Source: JBFJVZ01 sp041623895 (GTDB lineage Bacteria; Planctomycetota; Planctomycetia; Pirellulales; Pirellulaceae). From it: a stretch of DNA of 12,638 bases. Each line of letters opens with the position of its first letter. The first letter of the stretch is position 1. The notes below the pieces were generated by a model, which was not told the DNA's origin, ran no database searches, and saw only the letters and a list, made by a program, of their open reading frames with translations. Below, in pieces: positions 1-7,328 of the stretch. The stretch is from positions 1-12,638 of the forward strand of contig JBFJVZ010000211.1 of assembly GCA_041623895.1 (NCBI GenBank), given 5' to 3'. Both the position numbers and the translations under genes were made by a program.

Positions 1-81
1 CTCTGACCCCTTTTCGCGGCACAAAACTCGCGCTTCGTGGTTGTACTTTTGGTGAATCAAAGCCGTTTACAGCGTTGCTCC
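1..81. other. Intergenic DNA downstream of purN, with a CTCTGACCCC motif at the edge
   Basis: This is the 3' flank of purN. I see no gene and no convincing stem followed by a T-run on the minus strand. The first bases read CTCTGACCCCTTTTCG, equivalent to CGAAAAGGGGTCAGAG on the other strand. That resembles the GGGGTCAGAG-type ends of REP-like repeats and some transposon-derived sequences in bacterial genomes. One edge copy cannot show a repeat, so this is only a pointer. Confidence 0.4.
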
Positions 82-681
82 TCACCCCCAGCCTCCGTCC
101 TCAACGATCTTTCGAATCGCGGCCGGCAGGGCCTCGCATTCTTGCTCAAAGACTCGCGCTGCCAGCGACTCGGGTGTGTCATCCGGCTGTACGTCGCAGC
201 TGCGCTGCAGAATGATGGGCCCGCGATCGTAGTGGTTGTCCACGAAGTGCACGGTACAGCCGCTGGTCTTCACGCCGCTACGCAAGACCGCCTCGTGAAC
301 ATGGTGTCCGTACATTCCCTCACCGCCAAAATCCGGTAACAGTGCGGGATGGATGTTGATCACACGGCCGGCGAAATCATCTGGAATCAGCACGTGTTTC
401 AGGAAACCGGCCATGATCACTAATTCCGCACCACAATCACGGACGGGATCAAACATCGCTCGGGAATAATCTAGCGGATCTGGATACTCGCGTTTACGAA
501 CCACCAGCGTTTCCATGCCGCTGTTGCGAGCGATTTCCAAACCGCGAACTTTGGCACTGCTACTGATCACCAGGCGAAAATCGATCGGCAGTGCGTGATG
601 GTCGCGATGCTGGATCAGATTTGCCAGCGTTCGTCCGCCGCCACTGAGAAAGACGGCGACGGGGACCCTTGCATCGCTCAT
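82..681 (-). CDS. purN: Phosphoribosylglycinamide (GAR) formyltransferase
   Basis: This 199-residue cytoplasmic enzyme would transfer a formyl group from 10-formyl-tetrahydrofolate to GAR, the third step of purine synthesis. The N-terminal phosphate-binding loop is S13-G-G-G-R-T-L-A-N-L, where E. coli has SGNGSNLQ. The formyltransferase core N109-I-H111-P-A-L-L-P supplies the catalytic Asn and His. D152 in Y-D-R-G-P matches the catalytic Asp (E. coli N106, H108, D144). F118-G-G-E-G-M-Y-G-H-H is typical of a PurN subgroup. Length is normal for the family. The start at 681 is chosen because its ATG overlaps the ileS TGA in an ATGA junction and the family homology begins immediately after it; a weak AAGAAAG lies 10 bases upstream. 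A longer in-frame start at 738 lies inside ileS and adds unrelated residues. PurN probably depends on ileS transcription and translational coupling. Confidence 0.93.
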   Translation of the reverse strand: MSDARVPVAVFLSGGGRTLANLIQHRDHHALPIDFRLVISSSAKVRGLEIARNSGMETLVVRKREYPDPLDYSRAMFDPVRDCGAELVIMAGFLKHVLIPDDFAGRVINIHPALLPDFGGEGMYGHHVHEAVLRSGVKTSGCTVHFVDNHYDRGPIILQRSCDVQPDDTPESLAARVFEQECEALPAAIRKIVEDGGWG

Positions 682-3600
682 GAAGCGGCAACTTTCTTGA
701 CGTATAACTTGCCAAATTCCGTGTCCAGCGGCTGGCAACCAGCGACCGCTTCGGCAACCAATCCAACGGCAAGCGTCTCGCTGCAGATCAATTCCTGGTG
801 AGTCTCGATGGCTGCCAGCACTTCGGCGTCATCGCTGACCACACCGATTTCGATACGATCGGTGTACTCGCAGCCGATATCCTTGCGTGCGTTTTGGACG
901 TTGCGGATCAAGTCTTTGGCGGTTCCTTCACGGCGGAGTTCATCGGTAACTTCCGTGTTCAGCACGACCACACAACCCAGCCCTTGTGCGGCCGCCCAAC
1001 CTTCACGAGCCTGGAGGCGGACTTCGATGTCATCGCTGTCAAGTTGCAGCGGTCCGTCCGGCAGATCGAGCGTCACGTGGCCTTCGCTGTTAAGCTGATT
1101 CAGCAACGTGTTTCCGTCGGCGTCCGCGAGCGCTTTTTTTACCGCGGGAACTTGTTTGCCGACTTTTGGCCCCAGCCGTTTGAAGTTGGGAACCACGTTG
1201 TATTGAACGTACTCATCACCGTCGGTCGTGTATTCGACCGCTTTGACGTTCAACTCTTCGCGCACCAAGGCGTCATGGTCGGTCAGCCAGGCGATTTTGG
1301 AATCATCGGTCAGAACGACTTCGACTTTTGACAGCGGCAAGCGAACTTTCAGTTTTGCATCGGCTCTGGCGGCACGGCCCAACGACGCGATCTCGCGCAG
1401 CAGCTTCATGGATTCAGAAAGCTTGAGATCGACGCGATCGTCCCGGGCAACGGGATAATCGCACCAATGAACGCTCTTGACGACCGATCCGGCAAACGGT
1501 TCGCTCAGCCGTTGCCACAGTGTCTCGGCCAAGAACGGTACGAACGGCGCAATCAACTTGGATAATTCCAGCAAACACTCGTACAGCGTCCAGTAGGCGT
1601 CTTGCTTGTCGGCTGAACTGGTTTCGCTGGCCCAGAAGCGATCGCGGCTGCGGCGGACATACCAGTTGCTCAACCCATCTACAAATCCGATGATCGCCTG
1701 GCAGGCGTTGTAGTTATCAAACGCATCCATCCGCTCGGTAACCGTCGCGATGGTTTGATTCAATTCCGACACAATCCAACGATCGATCTCGCTCCGCGCG
1801 TTGATGGCGCGATAAGTCGGTGACGATGAAAGACTTGGCGGCCTGAGTTGATCATCGGCAGCGGTTGCCGTGGTCGGGTCAAAGCCATCGATTTCGGCAT
1901 AAATCGTAAAGAAACTGAAAACGTTCCACGACCGCAACAGGAACTCTGGAATCGAATCTTTGATCGACTGTTCGCGGTACTGAATCGCCGTCCACGGCGG
2001 TTGTCCGGCAAAGAAGAACCAGCGGAGCGCGTCGGCTCCATATTTGTCGAAGATCTCACTTGGCTGAAGATAGTTCCGCAATCGCTTGCTCATCTTGTTG
2101 CGGTCTTCGCCAAGCATTAGCCCCAACACGATGCAATTGCGAAACGGATGTGGGTACTCAAGCGGCGGCAGGCTGCCGGCATCTTCTGCTCCCGTGGCGC
2201 CTTCCTGAGCAATCGCCGCACCCTCGCCAAACAACATCGTGCTGATGGCAAGCTGGCTGTAAAACCAACCGCGAGTTTGATCGAGCGCCTCGCTGATGAA
2301 GTCCGCCGGAAACTGATCCGTCAGGCGATCTGCGTTCTGATGCGGCCAACCCCATTGGGCAAATGGCATTGCCCCGCTGTCGTACCAGCAGTCAATCACG
2401 TCGGGAACTCGCGTCATCCGGGCGCCGTCAGCGAATGGCGAATCGTAAGTGACCGAATCGATGTACGGCTTATGCACTCGCAGATCGTCAACCAACTCTG
2501 GGTTGTCGGCCTTCGCCTGTTGCCAGACCTCCGTGCCTTTGATTCCCGGTTTGGCCAGCAGTTCGTCGTAGTTGCTGATCGCTTCCATTTGGCCGGTTTC
2601 GCCACAGACCCAAATTGGCAGCGGTGTTCCCCAATAACGCTCTCGGGAAAGCGCCCAGTCGACATTCGATTCCAAGAAATTCCCGAAGCGACCGTCACGA
2701 ATGTGCTCGGGCAGCCAACCAATTTTGGCGTTATTTTTCAGCATCAAGTCGCGGAACCTGGTCGTGCGAATGAACCAGCTTCGCCGCGGATATTGAATCA
2801 GCGGATCGTCATCGGCACGCCAGCAGAACGGGTACTCATGCAAATATTGTTCTTGCAGCAACAATTTGCCGGCATCACGAAGACTGCGAGTGAGCGCCTT
2901 ATCTGCATCCTTGACCCACGTTCCTTTCATTGAGGGAAACGCGTCGGTGAACTTGCCGTCGGGGCCGACCGCACACAACAGTTCCAGGCTATCGCCGACA
3001 AAACGTGCCCGCTCGGTGACTAACACATCATGGTCGACTTCACCAAAGGCAGGAGCTTGATGAACGATGCCGCTGCCGGAATCAGTCGTCACAAAGTCCG
3101 CTTCGACGACACGCCAATACTTGTGCTCTTTGCCACCGCCAACCAAATCGCCTTGGGGATCACCCAGAGCGTCACGGTAGTCGGCGAACGGCGGTTCGTA
3201 CCGCAGTCCCAACAGCGACCGGCCCGAAATCGTCTCCAGTACGGGGAGCTCGCGTTTTAGCTTGCCCGCGATCGTCTCCAGCAGATCCGAGGCGATCACT
3301 AACTCCGTGTCCAATTCCTGGTCGCGGACCACCGCGTACTCCAGCTCAGGATGCACCGCTGCAAACATGTTGCTGGGCAAGGTCCACGGTGTCGTCGTCC
3401 AAACCAGCAGCGAGCGGCCGGGGTGATCGACCAGCGGGAATAAGACATAAACGCTGGGATCGGCCACTTCGCGGTAGCCTTGACCGACTTCGCCCGCCGA
3501 CAACGCGGTTCCGCCCTGAGCCCACCACCAAACGATTTTGTGGCCTTCGTACAGCAAGCCGCGATCAAAAAGGTTTTTCAAACTCCACCAGACACTCTCG

Positions 3601-4085
3601 ACGTAGCTCTGGTGGTAAGTGACATAGGCCTGCTCCAGATCAACCCAAAAGCCGATCCGGCGGGTCAGCGTCTCCCACTCCTGCATATAGCGCCAGACGC
3701 TCTGCTGGCACTTTTGGATGAACGGCTCGACACCGTAGGCTTCGATTTCCTCTTTGCTGTGAATCCCCAGTTCCTTGCCAACTTCCACTTCGACGGGCAA
3801 TCCGTGGGTGTCCCAACCCGCTTTTCGCTCACAGCGGTAGCCGCGCATCGTCTTATAGCGGGGAAAGACATCTTTGATCGAACGTGTCAGGCAGTGGCCG
3901 GGATGTGGTAATCCGTTGGCCGTGGGAGGGCCTTCGAAGAAAACGAAGGACGGAGAATCGGCACGGCGTCTGAGTGATTCGTGGTAGACATCGTTGTCGT
4001 CCCAGAACTGCAGGACTTCCTGTTCCAGTTCTGGGAATTTGGGGCTACCGGCAGCGGCGCGAAATGGACTCACAGAGGTAGACAT
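678..4085 (-). CDS. ileS: Isoleucyl-tRNA synthetase, eukaryote-like (type 2) form
   Basis: This 1135-residue class I synthetase would charge tRNA-Ile in the cytoplasm. The catalytic Rossmann fold carries the HIGH motif as H61-P-G-H64 after G52-P-P-T-A-N-G-L-P. G90-W-D-T-H-G-L-P follows. The editing (CP1) domain contains T231-T-P-W-T-L-P-S-N and G337-S-G-I-V-H-Q-A-P-A-F-G-E. W476-A-L-S-R-E-R-Y-W-G-T-P-L-P and the KMSKS loop as K664-M-S-K-R precede the anticodon-binding helices. The C-terminal domain is long, to 1135. Length and motifs fit the type 2 IleRS clade, shared with eukaryotes and with mupirocin-resistant bacteria; resistance here is inference only. A stretch near 620-643, rich in Ala and Gly, looks like a small insertion between catalytic-domain elements. 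The stop overlaps the purN start. The gene lies downstream of and codirectional with the acidic-protein gene, 141 bases away. Confidence 0.96.
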   Translation of the reverse strand: MSTSVSPFRAAAGSPKFPELEQEVLQFWDDNDVYHESLRRRADSPSFVFFEGPPTANGLPHPGHCLTRSIKDVFPRYKTMRGYRCERKAGWDTHGLPVEVEVGKELGIHSKEEIEAYGVEPFIQKCQQSVWRYMQEWETLTRRIGFWVDLEQAYVTYHQSYVESVWWSLKNLFDRGLLYEGHKIVWWWAQGGTALSAGEVGQGYREVADPSVYVLFPLVDHPGRSLLVWTTTPWTLPSNMFAAVHPELEYAVVRDQELDTELVIASDLLETIAGKLKRELPVLETISGRSLLGLRYEPPFADYRDALGDPQGDLVGGGKEHKYWRVVEADFVTTDSGSGIVHQAPAFGEVDHDVLVTERARFVGDSLELLCAVGPDGKFTDAFPSMKGTWVKDADKALTRSLRDAGKLLLQEQYLHEYPFCWRADDDPLIQYPRRSWFIRTTRFRDLMLKNNAKIGWLPEHIRDGRFGNFLESNVDWALSRERYWGTPLPIWVCGETGQMEAISNYDELLAKPGIKGTEVWQQAKADNPELVDDLRVHKPYIDSVTYDSPFADGARMTRVPDVIDCWYDSGAMPFAQWGWPHQNADRLTDQFPADFISEALDQTRGWFYSQLAISTMLFGEGAAIAQEGATGAEDAGSLPPLEYPHPFRNCIVLGLMLGEDRNKMSKRLRNYLQPSEIFDKYGADALRWFFFAGQPPWTAIQYREQSIKDSIPEFLLRSWNVFSFFTIYAEIDGFDPTTATAADDQLRPPSLSSSPTYRAINARSEIDRWIVSELNQTIATVTERMDAFDNYNACQAIIGFVDGLSNWYVRRSRDRFWASETSSADKQDAYWTLYECLLELSKLIAPFVPFLAETLWQRLSEPFAGSVVKSVHWCDYPVARDDRVDLKLSESMKLLREIASLGRAARADAKLKVRLPLSKVEVVLTDDSKIAWLTDHDALVREELNVKAVEYTTDGDEYVQYNVVPNFKRLGPKVGKQVPAVKKALADADGNTLLNQLNSEGHVTLDLPDGPLQLDSDDIEVRLQAREGWAAAQGLGCVVVLNTEVTDELRREGTAKDLIRNVQNARKDIGCEYTDRIEIGVVSDDAEVLAAIETHQELICSETLAVGLVAEAVAGCQPLDTEFGKLYVKKVAAS

Positions 4086-4226
4086 CAGCTTGCTAGAAAT
4101 GGGAGGCCCGGGACCCTTTGGGGCGGGTCTATTCTGCCAGGACGGACCCTGGCCGATAGAGGTTCAGTGACACCAAATTGTAGCGTGACTCACCAAAATT
4201 GAGACCACCGATCGCCACTGACGAGT
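4086..4226 (-). promoter_or_regulatory. ileS leader region with a -10-like box and a small hairpin
   Basis: On the minus strand a TACAAT box lies at 4182-4177, about 90 bases before the ileS ATG, but the hexamer 17 bases upstream (TCTCAA) is a poor -35. A 6-bp stem (GCCAGG/CCTGGC, loop ACGGAC) lies at 4136-4153 in the presumed leader, with no following T-run. No T-box features were recognised. The assignment as the ileS promoter is weak. Confidence 0.25.
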
Positions 4227-4694
4227 TCAATCCGAATACAGATTCTCAAAATCGTCGAAGTCTTCCAGTTCGATGTCGTCCTCGGCCTCGTCTTCGCCGG
4301 CGGTATTCAAGCCGAATTCAGCGCTAATTTCGTCGTCGATTTCGATTTCGTAGTCGTCCTCAAGTTCTTCCTCGAAATCATCATCGAAGTCATCGTCGAA
4401 ATCGTCCTCGTCGATGTCGTCAAAATCATCGAGTTCTTCATCATCATCCAGGCCGTCATTGAAGCCACCGTCGCCCAGATCATCGTCCAGCCCATCATCG
4501 GGAACGTCCCCGGCACCGCTGTCGTCATCATCGTCTATGTCGTCGTCATCGTCGTCCAAGTCATCGTCGACCGACAGCCTCTCGGTCGACGGCTTCGTCG
4601 GCTGGTTGCCGGCTTGAACTTGATCAGGGAAGCCGCCGGGATTTGGAACGCCATTGCCAGGGAATGCGCTCGGGAATGCGACAGTGATGCTCAT
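4227..4694 (-). CDS. Highly acidic Asp-rich protein of unknown function
   Basis: I do not recognise a family for this 155-residue protein. The first 40 residues are Pro/Gly/Asn-rich and contain the only basic residues (K34 and R39). From residue 42 on there is no Lys, Arg or His. I count 68 Asp+Glu in 155 (about 44%), in runs such as six consecutive Asp near 47-52 and repeated D-D-F/E-L-D-D-F units at about 89-108. The C-terminus (E-D-F-D-D-F-E-N-L-Y-S-D) ends in alternating acidic and aromatic residues. There is no signal peptide or membrane segment, so it is probably cytoplasmic and disordered. The long stop-free acidic frame and a promoter upstream of its ATG support it as real; the Ser-rich reading on the opposite strand is its shadow. 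A charge-mimic, cation-binding or chaperone-like role is possible but unsupported. Confidence 0.72.
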   Translation of the reverse strand: MSITVAFPSAFPGNGVPNPGGFPDQVQAGNQPTKPSTERLSVDDDLDDDDDDIDDDDDSGAGDVPDDGLDDDLGDGGFNDGLDDDEELDDFDDIDEDDFDDDFDDDFEEELEDDYEIEIDDEISAEFGLNTAGEDEAEDDIELEDFDDFENLYSD

Positions 4695-4740
4695 TGGCGA
4701 AAGAACGTGTCTAGGTCGGGTGTGATCTGTTCAGAAGTAC

Positions 4741-4769
4741 TTTAAACAAAGCCGCCGCGTTGCTTTCAA
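4741..4769 (-). promoter_or_regulatory. Candidate sigma70-type promoter of the acidic-protein gene
   Basis: On the minus strand TTGAAA (4769-4764, 5 of 6 matches to TTGACA) is separated by exactly 17 bases from TTTAAA (4746-4741, 4 of 6 matches to TATAAT). Transcription would begin near 4734, giving a leader of about 40 bases to the ATG at 4694. No clear Shine-Dalgarno sequence is seen. Confidence 0.45.
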
Positions 4770-4911
4770 TTCCGCCACAGTATTGACGGTTTGATGACCG
4801 GCAAATTGCGGGATTCAGGCAGGCTCGGCAGGCTCTCAAGAGTTTCTCGGGCAAGAAATCTTTGTCAACGACCGGACAGGGCGAATTCCGATCAATTGGA
4901 AAAATGGAGGC

Positions 4912-4936
4912 TCGGCCGCCGCAGTCTAGCGGCCGA
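4912..4936. repeat. Perfect 8-bp inverted repeat (hairpin)
   Basis: The arms TCGGCCGC (4912-4919) and GCGGCCGA (4929-4936) are perfect complements around a 9-base loop containing GTCTA. Read on the minus strand, a TTTTT run follows the stem after a few bases, as in a loose intrinsic terminator. No minus-strand gene ends just upstream, so it could instead be a leader structure or a protein-binding site for the plus-strand lipoprotein operon. Confidence 0.5.
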
Positions 4937-5090
4937 CCCCAGTGGTCTAGTCGAACGATCCGACATTTTGATAGGTCGAGTGGGTTGGGCAAGTCGACGG
5001 CCGGAGAATCTACCACGTTTTCTTCAGCTGGCGAGCCGGCAGATCACGGGTGGCATTTGTCTGCAAAACTCGTTCCCTACCTCTGAGATC

Positions 5091-5840
5091 ATGCAAATCA
5101 TGAACGTCACGCGTGTCGTCCCTTCATCCGCTATCGGTTTAACCGCTCTGCTGGCGTTACTTTCGCTGCTTTCCACGATTGGCTGTGCTGGTCGCCAGTA
5201 TGGACATTTGCTCGCCAGCGGCGACAAGGACTTGGTTGGCAGCCACGCTGCCGGTGCGGCAACGTGGAATCCCCTGGTTGATCAATCCGTCGCCCAGCTG
5301 CTGTCGCGATGTCCGCCCCACATCCAACCCGTCACATTCGAGTCGGTGGGTGATGCCCCCTTGGATCCGGTCATCGGATCGGCGTTGGCGTCCGGCCCGG
5401 CGGCGGTTTGTTTTGTCGGCATCGAAAACAAAAGTGCCGAAGAACTGGTCGACTTCAAGGATCAGTTGTTTGAGCGGATCGATTCCCAGATCAACTCCGC
5501 CGATTCATTTCGCAGCATCAGCCGCCGAATGGTCGAGGCGGCCCTGATCGAAACCCGACTTCGTCCAGACTCGCTTTTCCTACCACAGAATCGCGACACG
5601 TTTGCAGCGGCGCTGGGCCGCCAGGGGACCCCCGTGGACTACTTGCTGTTCGCGACGATCACGACGGGGACGACCGATCGAAACAAGAGCAGTCAGCGTG
5701 ATTACGTGTTGACCTTGGAATTGGTCAATCTGCACAGCGGAGAATTCCTCAAGGAATCAGCAGAGATCCGCAAAGGATACTCGAAGACTCGGTTTGGCAA
5801 GTGGTGGAATTACGGCGCCATGGATCAAGCAGACGGTTGA
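5091..5840 (+). CDS. LpoB-like outer-membrane lipoprotein (putative penicillin-binding protein activator)
   Basis: This is a predicted 249-residue secreted lipoprotein. A hydrophobic signal (about 13-30) ends in S-T-I-G-C with the lipidated Cys at C32; Thr at -3 makes the lipobox slightly off consensus. The mature part has an LpoB/COG3417-like pattern: a strand A104-A-V-C-F-V-G-I-E-N-K (compare the V-x-V-G-x-I-x-N start of LpoB domains), a helix with F126-E-R-I-D-S-Q-I-N, a strand-helix unit near 140-175, P181-V-D-Y-L-L-F-A-T-I, and the closing hairpin Y205-V-L-T-L-E-L-V-N-L-H-S-G-E. In gammaproteobacteria LpoB activates PBP1B; a similar target here is inference. The start at 5091 gives a normal signal peptide and has GAG a few bases upstream; M4 (5100) is equally possible. 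The next gene follows after 33 bases and its product is probably the partner. Confidence 0.78.
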   Translation: MQIMNVTRVVPSSAIGLTALLALLSLLSTIGCAGRQYGHLLASGDKDLVGSHAAGAATWNPLVDQSVAQLLSRCPPHIQPVTFESVGDAPLDPVIGSALASGPAAVCFVGIENKSAEELVDFKDQLFERIDSQINSADSFRSISRRMVEAALIETRLRPDSLFLPQNRDTFAAALGRQGTPVDYLLFATITTGTTDRNKSSQRDYVLTLELVNLHSGEFLKESAEIRKGYSKTRFGKWWNYGAMDQADG

Positions 5841-5873
5841 TTTGTCGAACCGTACAATCACCGCGGGTCATCG

Positions 5874-7319
5874 ATGGTAGTCGTGGATCAGTTGTTTACC
5901 CGAATCGCCGGTATTGAAGTTCTGCTTTTTCGACAAAACGAAACTTCAATTTGCGTCAGCGACCGACAGGCCGCTGGGCGAGCAGGACTAGAATGCCGGC
6001 TGTGGATTCGCGCTGCTGTCTTGCTGGCAATCATCACGCTTGCCGGTTGTAGATCCACAACACCCAAAATCGACGCTGCCCGCAATGCTTTTGCGCTGGG
6101 CGATCTGAACTCGGCTGCCCAAACCTTGCAAGAGCTTGCTGAAAACGATCAGCGTCAAGCCGTTACCAGTTCGTTGGATCTTGCTATCGTCGAACTCGCT
6201 TCAGGAAAGCCAACGGCCGCGGAGCGACGGCTGCGAGGTCTTCGCGATCATTTCGATCGGCTGCCACCCTTCGCGCCACTCTCGGAAGCCGCATCGATCG
6301 CCACCGATGACAACGCCCGAGATTTCCGGCCAGCCGGATACGAGGAAGTGATGGTGCGGACAATGTTGGCGATCTGTTCACTTGCCGGTGACGGTGCCGA
6401 TGCCGAAAGTTATGCCCTGCAGGCGAACATGAAGCAAAATGAACTGGCAGTCAAAGCTACCGATCGCGGAATTGCAGACGCCGGCAATCTCTATCAGCCG
6501 CTCGCGGTCGCACCGTACATTCGGGGCATCATCCGCGAGGCAACGCATCATGATTACGACGATGCGGCCCGAGCCTATCAACTGGTCAGTGCGGTGCGGC
6601 CCGATTTCGCTCCGGCTCAAGCCGACATTCAACGTGCCAGCGTGGGCACCCATAGCGCCGCCGGACACGGTGTTTTGTACATCATCGCTTGTGTTGGCCG
6701 CGGCCCAGTGTTATGCGAAACAACAGCGCCGACAACATCAACAGCACTTGCGATCGCCTCAGTTGCGTTGCGAGCGGAGGCAAACGAGGACTCTGATTCA
6801 CCGACACCACCCGTAGCATCTGCCGTCAACGTCCCGGCAGTTACAATCCCTGACAGCCCCGTTGCTGCCATCGACGTCACGATTGGTGGCCAGTTGTACG
6901 GCAGCACGCAAACACTCTCGGATGTCGGACAACTTGCCAGCAACCAGGTCGATGCGGAGATGCCGTGGACGATTGCCCGTGCCGTGATGCGGCGCATCAC
7001 CAAGGAAACCGCGGTTGCCGGTGTCTCTAAACAACTCGGTCTTCGTGGCACATCGCGTTTCTTGTTTCAATTTGCCGCCTCGACGGCTTGGACCGGCAGC
7101 GAGCATGCCGACACGCGTTGTTGGGGATTGTTGCCCAGAGAGATCCAGGTCTTGCGAGCGGAACTTCCCACCGGCAGGCACAACGTGCAGCTATCGGCGG
7201 TGGGTTATCAAGGAGAATCCTACGCGGAACACGGACGCCTCGTCGAGATTGTAGACGGCCGAAACCACTACCTGATTGCGATCGCGCCGGACCAGGCGAT
7301 CTACGTCGTCGGCCAATGA
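5874..7319 (+). CDS. COG3014-like helical-repeat lipoprotein, partner of the LpoB-like protein
   Basis: The frame has 481 codons from the ATG at 5874. W44-I-R-A-A-V-L-L-A-I-I-T-L-A-G-C59 is a classical lipoprotein signal with a perfect L-A-G-C box. The mature region is TPR-like: A69-R-N-A-F-A-L-G-D-L-N-S-A-A-Q-T-L, then G155-Y-E-E-V-M-V-R-T-M-L-A-I with A176-D-A-E-S-Y-A-L-Q, then H226-D-Y-D-D-A-A-R-A-Y. Strands G266-V-L-Y-I-I-A-C-V-G-R-G-P-V, then P364-W-T-I-A-R-A-V-M-R-R, then D413-T-R-C-W-G-L-L-P-R-E-I-Q-V and P432-T-G-R-H-N-V-Q-L follow the order I associate with COG3014, often encoded beside LpoB-like proteins. Its function is unknown; a scaffold for envelope assembly is inference. The start is uncertain: 5874 leaves an atypical 43-residue extension before the signal, while a CTG at 6000 would give a normal 17-residue signal peptide. 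Confidence 0.75.
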   Translation: MVVVDQLFTRIAGIEVLLFRQNETSICVSDRQAAGRAGLECRLWIRAAVLLAIITLAGCRSTTPKIDAARNAFALGDLNSAAQTLQELAENDQRQAVTSSLDLAIVELASGKPTAAERRLRGLRDHFDRLPPFAPLSEAASIATDDNARDFRPAGYEEVMVRTMLAICSLAGDGADAESYALQANMKQNELAVKATDRGIADAGNLYQPLAVAPYIRGIIREATHHDYDDAARAYQLVSAVRPDFAPAQADIQRASVGTHSAAGHGVLYIIACVGRGPVLCETTAPTTSTALAIASVALRAEANEDSDSPTPPVASAVNVPAVTIPDSPVAAIDVTIGGQLYGSTQTLSDVGQLASNQVDAEMPWTIARAVMRRITKETAVAGVSKQLGLRGTSRFLFQFAASTAWTGSEHADTRCWGLLPREIQVLRAELPTGRHNVQLSAVGYQGESYAEHGRLVEIVDGRNHYLIAIAPDQAIYVVGQ

Positions 7320-7328
7320 GCCATGTGG

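Larger units (their letters stand above)
4695..5090. other. Divergent intergenic spacer between the acidic-protein gene and the lipoprotein pair
   Basis: I see no convincing gene in these 396 bases. The frame of the downstream lipoprotein stays open upstream to 4791, but the extension would push its signal peptide about 100 residues inward and is not credible as protein. The spacer contains the minus-strand promoter at 4741-4769 and a strong hairpin at 4912-4936. GTCTAG occurs at 4924-4929 and again at 4945-4950. No good plus-strand sigma70 promoter was recognised before 5091. Confidence 0.6.

Noticed and set aside
682..738. Longer purN start at 738
   Set aside because: It lies inside ileS, adds 19 residues before the conserved phosphate-binding loop, and loses the ATGA junction that gives a normal family length.
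2148..2933. 261-codon open frame antisense to ileS
   Set aside because: It lies entirely within a well-supported synthetase gene and its product has no recognisable motif. Long antisense open frames are common in GC-rich coding DNA.
4414..4617. Plus-strand reading made mostly of serine
   Set aside because: It is the reverse complement of the GAC/GAT acidic tract. It has no start context and no recognisable domain.
4711..5016. 101-codon minus-strand frame in the divergent spacer
   Set aside because: Its product is Arg/Cys/Pro-rich with no motif, and it runs through the promoter and hairpin described. There is no ribosome binding site.
4791..5090. 100-codon N-terminal extension of the LpoB-like gene
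   Set aside because: The frame is open, but it would place the lipoprotein signal about 100 residues inside the protein, and the translated extension is Arg/Ser/Gly-rich with no domain. The start at 5091 gives a normal signal peptide.
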